Origin: Chthoniobacteraceae bacterium
GTDB lineage: Bacteria; Verrucomicrobiota; Verrucomicrobiia; Chthoniobacterales; Chthoniobacteraceae
Direction of reading: 5' to 3'
Assembly: GCA_947478975.1 (NCBI GenBank)
Contig: CANJYI010000123.1
Span: forward strand, 1-7,863
DNA: 7,863 nucleotides
In this document: positions 1 to 6,908 of the stretch, piece after piece
Layout of the letters: the number at the start of each line of letters is the position of its first letter
Position numbering within the stretch: position 1 is the stretch's first letter
The notes under the pieces: generated by a model
Databases searched by the model: none
Told to the model about the DNA's origin: nothing
Seen by the model: the letters and a program-made list of their open reading frames with translations, nothing else
Translations under genes and position numbers: made by a program

Positions 1-2118
1 CCCGCGGCCAAGCAGGGGACTGCGCAGGGCGCCATCGCAATCCACTGCGCGGTGCCGCTCAAGGGACGTGAGCTCGCGCCCGGTCTCACCACGCACGTCG
101 TCGGCAATCCCGAGAAGGACTATGGCAACACCTACCGCGGGGCCGCATTCAAGGGCGAGGCCGACTCGGTGGCATTGCTCACCGGTGTCATCGGCGCGCA
201 TCAACCACAGGGATTGCAGATCGATCGATTCAACCCGCCAGTCCCGGGCTGGTACCGCGTGAAGTTTTCGACATGGAGTCTACGCTGGATGCGCACCTCG
301 GCCGCGCCCGCCGTCCGCGGACTCGTGCGCAATTACACCATCTTCGGCCCGCCCTACTTCAAGAACGACACAGGGAAGTGGGAGTTCACTCGGTTACCCG
401 AGGAGAAGCCGGATGCCGGCTGGATGGAGAACGTGGAGTTCTACGGCGAGGCGCCCGTCACCCAGATCGTCCGCGCCTCGCTCAAGGGGGAACCCATCGG
501 CTACTTCGACGCGCCTTCGCTCCAACCCAAGGAACACGCGTTCAGGGTCTGGCTGAACCCGGGTGAGAAGATCTCGTTTCACTCCATGACGCTGCCAGCG
601 ACGGGTGCGCGCAACAGCGGGGTGAACGACGGCGTCATCGGCTACGAAGGGCCGGGCGTCGCCTTTGACTGGTTCTCCGTGGAGGGGCCGCTGATCGAGC
701 AATGGCCGCCCGCAAGCCAGCGCCGCCTCTTTGGTGATTCGCCCCCCGCCGCCACCGGCGGTTCTTCGTCAGACCCGACTGCGGATTGCAATCTCCTGCT
801 GAGTTTCGCGAGCAGCGCCTTCCGTCGTCCGGTGAGCGCCGCGGAAGTCGCTCCTTATCAGACGATCGTCGAAGCCGAGAGGAAGCAGGGCGCCAAGTAT
901 GAGGACGCCATGATCGCGGGCTACAAAGCCATTCTCTGCTCGCCGGACTTCCTGATGATCGGCCTGGAATCGGGTGTGCCAAGGCAGGGGAGGCTGGGCG
1001 GTCATGCACTCGCCTCGCGGCTCTCGTTCTTTCTCTGGAACTCGATGCCCGACGCCACCCTGCTCGATCTCGCGGCCCGCAATGCCCTCTCCAATCCCGG
1101 TACACTCAAGACGCAGGTCATGCGCATGCTCGCCGACCCGCGCTCCGAGCGCTTCATCACGCACTTTCTGGATGAATGGCTGGAGTTGAAGAAGATCGAT
1201 TTCACCACTCCGGATCGCATTCTTTATCCCGAATTTGATCCGTGGCTACACGACTCGATGCTCGAGGAAACCCGTGGCAGCTTTCGGCGCATGCTCACGC
1301 AGAACCTCGGCGTGCGCGAGCTCATTGCTTCCAACACGCTCCTCGTCAACCAGCGTCTGGCGGAGCTCTATGGCATTCACGGCGTGGCAGGTGCGAGCTT
1401 TCGCGAGGTGCCCCTCCCTGCTGGTTCCCCGCGGGGCGGCTTCCTCACACAGGCCGCCGTGCTGAAGGTCACAGCCAATGGCACAACCACCTCACCGGTA
1501 CTTCGGGGCGTGTGGGTGATGGAGCGCATCCTTGGCATCCCCAGGCAACCTCCTCCGCCGAACATTCCCGCCGTTGAGCCCGACGCCACTGGGGCGGTCA
1601 CCATCCGGCAGATGATCGAGAAGCACCGCGCCGATTCCGCCTGCGCGTCGTGCCACGCTAAGATGGATCCACCTGGCCTTGCTTTGGAGAGCTTCGATGC
1701 GATCGGCGGCTGGCGGGACCGCTATCGTCTCGCCGGACAACCGAAAAAGGTGCGCGTGGGTACCGGTAAGGATTCAAAAGTCGTCGAGGAGCCTTTCATC
1801 GAGGTTGTGAGTGAGACCGCGTGGCTCAGAAACCGCGTCAAGTTGCGGCTCGGCTCCGAAGTTGACTCCAGTGGGCAACTCGCCGATGGCCGCGCTTTCA
1901 ACGACATCCACGGACTGCGTACCCTGCTGCTGCAAAATGAGGACGCACTTGCGGGTAACGTCGCCCGGCAGCTTTTGATCTACGCGACCGGCGCGGGTGT
2001 CCGCTTCGCCGATCGGTCTGCAGTGGAAGGCATCGTCGCGAAGACCAAGCCGACCAAGTACGGGCTAAGTTCCCTCGTGCAGGAGGTCGTCGCCAGCGAA
2101 CTGTTCCAGACGAAATAA
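1..2118 (+). CDS. DUF1592/DUF1588/DUF1585 cytochrome-type protein, 5' end missing
   Basis: The frame is open from base 1 and reads as coding before the first possible start (GTG at 52), so the true start is upstream. Residue numbers here count from that GTG. Residues 1-230 look like a beta-rich ligand-binding region. A short Gly/Ser linker follows, then DUF1595 (about 242-304, with the typical SAFRRPVS), DUF1592 (about 315-443, with SRLSFFLWNSMPD), DUF1588 (about 450-560, with GGFLTQAAVL and the haem motif C531-A-S-C-H535 followed by MDPPGLALESFD), and DUF1585 (about 605-688). In this family the N-terminus usually carries an export signal, a cytochrome-c-like domain and DUF1587; these should lie just upstream. 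CxxCH implies covalent c-type haem and therefore a periplasmic or surface location. The biochemical role of the family is unknown to me. The next gene is its habitual DUF1552 partner. Assignment is by recognition of motifs and domain order. Confidence 0.93.
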   Translation, partial: PAAKQGTAQGAIAIHCAVPLKGRELAPGLTTHVVGNPEKDYGNTYRGAAFKGEADSVALLTGVIGAHQPQGLQIDRFNPPVPGWYRVKFSTWSLRWMRTSAAPAVRGLVRNYTIFGPPYFKNDTGKWEFTRLPEEKPDAGWMENVEFYGEAPVTQIVRASLKGEPIGYFDAPSLQPKEHAFRVWLNPGEKISFHSMTLPATGARNSGVNDGVIGYEGPGVAFDWFSVEGPLIEQWPPASQRRLFGDSPPAATGGSSSDPTADCNLLLSFASSAFRRPVSAAEVAPYQTIVEAERKQGAKYEDAMIAGYKAILCSPDFLMIGLESGVPRQGRLGGHALASRLSFFLWNSMPDATLLDLAARNALSNPGTLKTQVMRMLADPRSERFITHFLDEWLELKKIDFTTPDRILYPEFDPWLHDSMLEETRGSFRRMLTQNLGVRELIASNTLLVNQRLAELYGIHGVAGASFREVPLPAGSPRGGFLTQAAVLKVTANGTTTSPVLRGVWVMERILGIPRQPPPPNIPAVEPDATGAVTIRQMIEKHRADSACASCHAKMDPPGLALESFDAIGGWRDRYRLAGQPKKVRVGTGKDSKVVEEPFIEVVSETAWLRNRVKLRLGSEVDSSGQLADGRAFNDIHGLRTLLLQNEDALAGNVARQLLIYATGAGVRFADRSAVEGIVAKTKPTKYGLSSLVQEVVASELFQTK

Positions 2119-2215
2119 AGGCAACGCCCCAAAGAAGTTCAGGTCGCCAGCATCCGCGCTGCAAACCGAGTCCCGTTTCCAGTTCATCCCCGTTCTACTT
2201 CCCACTTTTATTCGC
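2119..2215 (+). other. 97-base gap between DUF1592 and DUF1552 genes
   Basis: No gene, convincing hairpin terminator or recognisable promoter was seen here. The last 40 bases are pyrimidine-rich (ending in a run of T-rich sequence just before ATG 2216) and contain no Shine-Dalgarno-like purine stretch. Read-through from the upstream gene is therefore plausible. Confidence 0.5.
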
Positions 2216-3490
2216 ATGACACACATCGCTTCTTCCGCCATGAACCGGCGCACCTTCCTGCGTGCCTCCGGTGCAGCACTCGCCCTGCCGTTCCTGGATG
2301 CCATGCGCCCCGTCTTCGGCAAGGCACCGGAGGAGCCCCGCCGGATGATCTCCATCTGCACCAACCTAGGAGTGCTTGAGCGGTACTTCTTTCCAACGCA
2401 GACGGGTCGCGACTACGTCCTTACTCCGTATCTGGAGGCACTCAAGGACTTCCGGGAACAGTTCACCGTGCTCTCCGGCACCTCCCATGGGGACGTCACG
2501 GGGGGCCACTCAGCCGAGGCCACATTCCTCACCGCGGCGCCGCATCCCGGCACCGCTTCCTTCCGCAACAGCATCTCGCTTGACCAATTTGCCGCTGAGC
2601 GGATCGGGCACCTCACGCGTGTTCCAGCGCTTCCGCTCGTTGTGTCGAAATCCGGCAACCAGTCGCTGTCGTTTACGTCGACCGGCGTCATGCTGCCCGC
2701 GGAGCGCAGTGCGGCACAGGTGTTCAAGGCCCTCTTCGTCGCGGGTGACGCCGCCTCGGTCCAGAAACAGGTGGACCAGCTCCGGACCGGACGCAGCATT
2801 CTCGATGTCGTCGCCGGGAGGGCTGCAGCGCTGCAGAAACAGGTCGGTAACGCTGACCGCGAGCGGCTGGACCAGTACTTCACCTCCGTGCGCGAGGTGG
2901 AGCGGCGGCTGCTGATTGCCGAGGAATGGGAGCGCAAACCCAAGGCCAAGATCGACGCCCCCGCGCCCAAGGATGGCGAATATCTGCTGGAGAAACTCGG
3001 GGCGATGTACGATCTCGCCCACCTCGCCTTCACCACCGACAGCACGCGGCTCGTCACCCTGCTTATCAAGCTGGACGGCTTCAGTGAACACATCCCGGGA
3101 GTGGCCACGGACGCGCACAATCTCTCCCATCACGTTAACCGAGAGGACAAGCTCAAGGAACTCATGAATCTCGAGCTTGCCGAGTTCCAGCAACTCAATG
3201 GGCTGCTCACCAAACTTCAATCGAGCAAGGAAGGCGAGAAGTCGCTGCTGGATCGCACGCAGGTGCTTTACGGGAGCAACCTCGGGAACGGGAATAATCA
3301 CGACACCAAGAACCTGCCCGTCCTCCTTGCCGGCGGGGGCTTTAAGCACGGCCAGCATCTCGCCTTCGACAAGACCAATAACTACCCGCTGCCCAATCTT
3401 TTCGTGTCCATGCTTCAGCGCATGGGAATCGAGGCGGCTAGGTTTGCATCCTCCAAGGGCACGCTGAGGGGCCTCGAGACGGCGGGCTAG
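2216..3490 (+). CDS. DUF1552 family protein with Tat signal
   Basis: This 424-residue protein has the usual length for DUF1552. Its N-terminus is a textbook twin-arginine signal: R11-R12-T-F-L-R, then the hydrophobic stretch ASGAALALPFLDAM, suggesting folded export to the periplasm. Family-typical motifs are HSAEA at 98-102, HNLSHH at 301-306, the segment YGSNLGNGNNHD at 352-363 and AGGG at 372-375. The start is uncertain: ATG 2216 gives eight residues before a second in-frame ATG at 2240 (MNRRTFLR), which better fits how such signals usually begin. Neither has a Shine-Dalgarno sequence. It lies 97 bases after gene 1, and DUF1592 and DUF1552 genes commonly sit side by side in Planctomycetes and Verrucomicrobia. 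The layout of the C-terminal His/Gly motifs recalls DUF1501, an alkaline-phosphatase-like family, but that similarity is my inference. Enzymatic activity is unknown. Confidence 0.94.
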   Translation: MTHIASSAMNRRTFLRASGAALALPFLDAMRPVFGKAPEEPRRMISICTNLGVLERYFFPTQTGRDYVLTPYLEALKDFREQFTVLSGTSHGDVTGGHSAEATFLTAAPHPGTASFRNSISLDQFAAERIGHLTRVPALPLVVSKSGNQSLSFTSTGVMLPAERSAAQVFKALFVAGDAASVQKQVDQLRTGRSILDVVAGRAAALQKQVGNADRERLDQYFTSVREVERRLLIAEEWERKPKAKIDAPAPKDGEYLLEKLGAMYDLAHLAFTTDSTRLVTLLIKLDGFSEHIPGVATDAHNLSHHVNREDKLKELMNLELAEFQQLNGLLTKLQSSKEGEKSLLDRTQVLYGSNLGNGNNHDTKNLPVLLAGGGFKHGQHLAFDKTNNYPLPNLFVSMLQRMGIEAARFASSKGTLRGLETAG

Positions 3491-3526
3491 CACGCCGCAG
3501 ATACAAACACACAGACTTCAAATCCA

Positions 3527-5656
3527 ATGAAGACAAGACTTCTCCCCGTCGGCGTAACTATCGGTGTCATCCTCCGCAGCGGCGCGCTCAGCGCAGCGGA
3601 CATGGCCGCCGTAGAAACCGCGCATAAGGCAGCGCAGGCCGCGGAGGCCAAGGCACTCAATGCCATCAATGCTTATTCCAGGACCGCCACCGACGTGGCC
3701 GAGGTGCCGGCGCTCCAGGTGCGGGCGCTGGAAATTGAGGATAGACTCAAGGAGCTGAACCGGAAGCTTTCCGAAGCACTGAACGCCGATCCCGCATGGG
3801 GCGCTAACACTGCGGAGACGCGAAAGGCGCAGCTGGAACTTGCGGCCTTGAAGAAGGACGGGAAGGCACACACGCTGGAAGCTATGGCGTTCGAGACCAC
3901 GCTGGCTGGACTGGCCAAGGAAAAGGCCCGGATACAAAAGGTGCACACGGATCCGCAGATCGGCGTGTGGGATAGGGAGAAAAGAGAGCTGCTCCAACGG
4001 ATCTTCAATCTAGCGGTGACGAAGTCCGCCGGAGGCAAGCCGTTGGTGGATGCTTATCGCGCAGCCACGGAGGAACGCGAGAAAGCGCACAGGGCGCTGG
4101 CCGAGGCGCAGGGGAAGATCCTGCCCACCGATTACATCGCATCGGTGGAGCCGAAGCCCTTTTTCAAGCCGGGTCATACACTGCCACCGCTGACCCGCTT
4201 CGGCTGGGTGTCCCCGTTCGCGGCGCGGAAACTTTTCGCGCAGGATTGGGGCTATGCCGTGGAGTTCAGCGGCTACGCGAGTGAAAGCGTCGTCGACCGC
4301 GTCGATAATCCGTTCAGCGACGAGGCCAAGGCGGTCGCCCTCGTGAACTCCGATCCCGCAAAATACAAACTCGCGGTGATCTGCGACCGTTACACCCCGG
4401 CCACGTGGTCCTCGGAGATCTGGTGCCAGGATGCCAGTGGAAGACTTCTCAACTCCAAGGCGGTTTCCATGGACGGCACGGAATGGAGTCCGGGGATGCA
4501 GACGACCTACCGTCTGACCGCTCCTGAAGCATACTGGACAGAACTGGGGCGGGGGCGGGCGAAGCCTCTGGAGCGTCTGCGCAAGCGGGTCCCCATTAGC
4601 ATGGTGCTCAATGGTGGCGAATACGGGCTCGGCGTCTGGGGCTTCTCCGGCAAGGTCTGGGAAGCCGATCCGCGCGAGGCCAGATTCCTCGCCGAACAGG
4701 AGGCGAAAGGGATTGAGGCACGGGAGGCGGCGCATCTGCAGAAAATCCGAAGCGAGGAGCTCATTGCCAGCGAAGTGAGGAAGGCGGTGCCGGATCGTTT
4801 GCTCTCCATCTACTACGTGCTTGGAGGCAGTCCGGCGAAGGGAACGATCCCAGACTGGAACGAATGGGGCGGGTTGTACCGGGATGCACGGGGCAAGTTC
4901 AGCGATCTTCCCAGCAACGAGCACTATGTGGGGCCGCAATCCTTCAACACGGGGTTCGCGGGCAAGCAAGACCTGCTCTCCAAATCCCTCAACGCGATCG
5001 GGGAGCAGATCGCGCTGGGCGACACCCTAGCGTACAGCTGGTTCTGGCTCGATGAGACCAAGGTCGCTCCCGATTACCGCCGGTACCGCGGCCTGCTGAA
5101 GTGCTATTACATTACCGGAGTGGTTGGCGGAAATGCGGGGACTTACAACACCCCGGATTTCAACTCGCCCTTCGATCCCAACACCCCGCCGAACTGGATT
5201 GCGCAGCAGATGGAGTTGGGCAAGGTCCACGCGCTCTTCAGTCATTTGGAGGATTTCATCCGCGATGGAGATCTCGTGGATGACGGACAGTTCAAGGCAT
5301 CCTGGTGGCCGCAGCAACCTTCCTACGAACTGCTTCCCGAGGAGATCAAGGACGGCAGCACCCAGAAGAAGATCGACGGCAAAACGGTTTCCACACTCGT
5401 CCCTGGGCGGCCCTTCCGCGTGCTGGCGCGCAAACAGCGTAAGAAGGCGGAGTGGTTGGTGGCGGCATGGGCCGCAGAAGGCGACGCGCGCGAGGCAACC
5501 GTGACCATCCCCGGTGCGGGTCGTCTCAAGCTGGAAGCACGCGTGGGAGGCAGCACCTATCTCGTCAAAATCGAAGGCGGTAAACCCGTCGCGCAGCTCT
5601 TGGACCCGGATGAGGAGGATCCATGCGGCGCATTCCGGAAAATTAAGAAGCCGTGA
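3527..5656 (+). CDS. secreted coiled-coil protein with putative glycosidase-like domain
   Basis: I do not recognise a named family for this 709-residue protein. It begins with a signal peptide (K2, R4, a hydrophobic core, likely cleavage after A23 or A24 in LSAAD). Residues about 25-195 are rich in Ala, Glu, Lys and Leu with heptad-like spacing (for example LEIEDRLKELNRKLSEAL), suggesting coiled coil. From about 205 the composition changes to aromatic-rich globular sequence: NGGEYGLGVWGF (362-373), a second charged helix (about 382-425), WNEWGGLYRD (444-453), YSWFWLDETK (503-512) and SHLEDFIRDGDLV (from 572). Residues about 624-709 look like a small beta-sandwich. The aromatic/acidic clusters followed by a C-terminal beta domain resemble a TIM-barrel glycoside hydrolase, but I cannot name catalytic residues with confidence; D509 and E510 are only candidates. 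It starts 36 bases after the DUF1552 gene, so co-transcription is likely. Confidence is high for the gene and low to moderate for the function. Confidence 0.9.
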   Translation: MKTRLLPVGVTIGVILRSGALSAADMAAVETAHKAAQAAEAKALNAINAYSRTATDVAEVPALQVRALEIEDRLKELNRKLSEALNADPAWGANTAETRKAQLELAALKKDGKAHTLEAMAFETTLAGLAKEKARIQKVHTDPQIGVWDREKRELLQRIFNLAVTKSAGGKPLVDAYRAATEEREKAHRALAEAQGKILPTDYIASVEPKPFFKPGHTLPPLTRFGWVSPFAARKLFAQDWGYAVEFSGYASESVVDRVDNPFSDEAKAVALVNSDPAKYKLAVICDRYTPATWSSEIWCQDASGRLLNSKAVSMDGTEWSPGMQTTYRLTAPEAYWTELGRGRAKPLERLRKRVPISMVLNGGEYGLGVWGFSGKVWEADPREARFLAEQEAKGIEAREAAHLQKIRSEELIASEVRKAVPDRLLSIYYVLGGSPAKGTIPDWNEWGGLYRDARGKFSDLPSNEHYVGPQSFNTGFAGKQDLLSKSLNAIGEQIALGDTLAYSWFWLDETKVAPDYRRYRGLLKCYYITGVVGGNAGTYNTPDFNSPFDPNTPPNWIAQQMELGKVHALFSHLEDFIRDGDLVDDGQFKASWWPQQPSYELLPEEIKDGSTQKKIDGKTVSTLVPGRPFRVLARKQRKKAEWLVAAWAAEGDAREATVTIPGAGRLKLEARVGGSTYLVKIEGGKPVAQLLDPDEEDPCGAFRKIKKP

Positions 5657-5726
5657 CACTCGCTGAGTATTCCCATGCTCTATCCAGGGCCAGAATTGCG
5701 TTGATCCCGTATTTAAAAAAAAAGCC
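5657..5726 (+). other. 70-base gap with A9 tract before sialidase-like gene
   Basis: This short gap holds an uninterrupted run of nine A at 5715-5723, ending three bases before the ATG at 5727. In a GC-rich genome this is conspicuous, and it stands where a ribosome binding site would be. A-rich unstructured leaders can aid initiation without a Shine-Dalgarno sequence; applying that here is inference. A small ACTC-GCT-GAGT inverted repeat near 5658-5668 is too short to call a terminator. Confidence 0.4.
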
Positions 5727-6908
5727 ATGAAAACCCTCTTCAATTTCGTTGCCCTGTTGCTTGCGTTTCTCAACGAGCTACCCGCAGTCGAGAGAGCCCA
5801 GTTTATTGTTCCACCGCAAGTCTTCATCCAGCACACGCCGGAGCGCAGTTTCATCGGGGCGGGGATGTTGATGCTGGAGAATAGCGACATCCTCATGGTC
5901 GCGCCGTGGGGGCGCCCACCGACGAACTTCGAGCAGATCGCGGCGAAGTTCCCCGTGCCTATGCTCTACCGCAGCACCGATGGTGGCCGGACTTGGAATG
6001 AGCAGGGACGGATGCAGATGGAGTGGAACCTCGCTGGGCTGATCAGCGATGGCGGCACGTCGTTTCTCCGGTTGCCAGATGGCCGCATCGCCGTGGTGTT
6101 CAACCGGCATGTGAAAGGCCGGCACGGCGGCGGCGCGCCGGTGATCGCCTTCTCGGCTGATAACGGACAGACGTGGACTGCCGCCAAGGTGCTCATCGAA
6201 AACGATGATGCCTTTTACGTGATGAACGACCGGCTCATCCAGTTGCGCTCCGGTCGACTGGTGCTGCCGGTCTCACGCAAGGTCGGCAAGACCGAAGGCG
6301 ACCGTGATGAGGGCCTGTCGATGCTCAGCGATGATGCCGGTGTGACATGGCGGCTCTCGCGCGGGACGGCGGGCATTGATGCCCCGCGCGGCATGCAGGA
6401 GCCGTGCGTCGCAGAGTTGCGCGATGGCCGCGTGCTGATGATGGGGCGCACGGGCCTGGGATCGCATCATGTCGCGTTGTCTGCGGACGGCGGCGAAACG
6501 TGGTCGAAGCCCGAGGTCACGGCGCTCGAATCCGCCTGCTCGTCGCTCACGCTGAAGACGCTGCCTGATGGCCGGTTGATCGTTTTCTACAACCACGCCA
6601 CGCCCATCAAAGCGGGTGCGTTCTTCCCGCGGACACCGCTTTGCTACGCGGTGTCCGATGACAGCGGCAGGACGTGGAGTCCGCCGATCATCGTGGACGA
6701 CGAGGGCGTGGCGAACAAAGACCGGCAGAACATTTACCCGTCCATCTGCTTTACCAAGGAAGGCCTGGTGGTGATGTGGTCCACCCACGGCGCCGATCCC
6801 CAAGGGAGCTTCAAGGGGCAGTACGATCCGAACATCGGCGGCGGCAAGCGGGCCATCATTGGTCTAACGACGACGGCTCTGCCGAAGAATCCGAACGCTC
6901 AAAAATGA
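5727..6908 (+). CDS. sialidase-like BNR/Asp-box beta-propeller protein
   Basis: This 393-residue protein carries five Asp boxes (S-x-D-x-G-x-T-W) at residues 83-90, 143-150, 201-208, 252-259 and 310-317. That is the signature of the sialidase (BNR) fold, a six-bladed propeller. A conserved QEPCVAELRDGRVLMMGR segment contains E225 and R241, features typical of BNR_2-type sialidase-like proteins. I do not see a classic FRIP motif near the N-terminus, so cleavage of sialic acid is not established; the protein could act on another glycan. A weak signal peptide is present (MKTLFNF, then a hydrophobic run VALLLAFL), with no clear AxA cleavage site. The start ATG follows an A9 tract rather than a Shine-Dalgarno sequence. 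It lies 70 bases after the previous gene, and its stop codon overlaps the start of the next sialidase-like gene, so the two are probably translated together. Confidence 0.92.
   Translation: MKTLFNFVALLLAFLNELPAVERAQFIVPPQVFIQHTPERSFIGAGMLMLENSDILMVAPWGRPPTNFEQIAAKFPVPMLYRSTDGGRTWNEQGRMQMEWNLAGLISDGGTSFLRLPDGRIAVVFNRHVKGRHGGGAPVIAFSADNGQTWTAAKVLIENDDAFYVMNDRLIQLRSGRLVLPVSRKVGKTEGDRDEGLSMLSDDAGVTWRLSRGTAGIDAPRGMQEPCVAELRDGRVLMMGRTGLGSHHVALSADGGETWSKPEVTALESACSSLTLKTLPDGRLIVFYNHATPIKAGAFFPRTPLCYAVSDDSGRTWSPPIIVDDEGVANKDRQNIYPSICFTKEGLVVMWSTHGADPQGSFKGQYDPNIGGGKRAIIGLTTTALPKNPNAQK
6905..6908 (+). promoter_or_regulatory. ATGA stop/start overlap, probable translational coupling
   Basis: The stop TGA (6906-6908) of the first sialidase-like gene overlaps the start ATG (6905-6907) of the second. 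This arrangement usually means that ribosomes finishing the first gene restart on the second, which keeps the two products in step. It also fixes the start of the second gene, since a good signal peptide follows directly. Confidence 0.75.

Noticed and set aside
52..54. GTG at 52 as the true start of the first gene
   Set aside because: The frame is open and coding-like back to base 1, and no export signal follows the GTG, although this haem protein family needs one.
2510..3493. Minus-strand open frame of 327 codons opposite the DUF1552 gene
   Set aside because: It lies wholly opposite a confidently recognised gene, shows no family motif, and is the kind of long antisense frame that GC-rich coding sequence produces.
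4010..4969. Minus-strand open frame of 319 codons opposite the coiled-coil/glycosidase-like gene
   Set aside because: Its composition is rich in Arg, Pro and His without domain character, and the plus strand here has a signal peptide and a continuous 709-residue frame.
5657..5726. Rho-independent terminator or promoter before the first sialidase-like gene
   Set aside because: The only inverted repeat has a 4-base stem and no T run after it, and no properly spaced -35/-10 pair could be read.
5027..5896. Minus-strand open frame of 289 codons spanning the gap before the first sialidase-like gene
   Set aside because: It crosses the ends of two well-supported plus-strand genes and has no recognisable domain.
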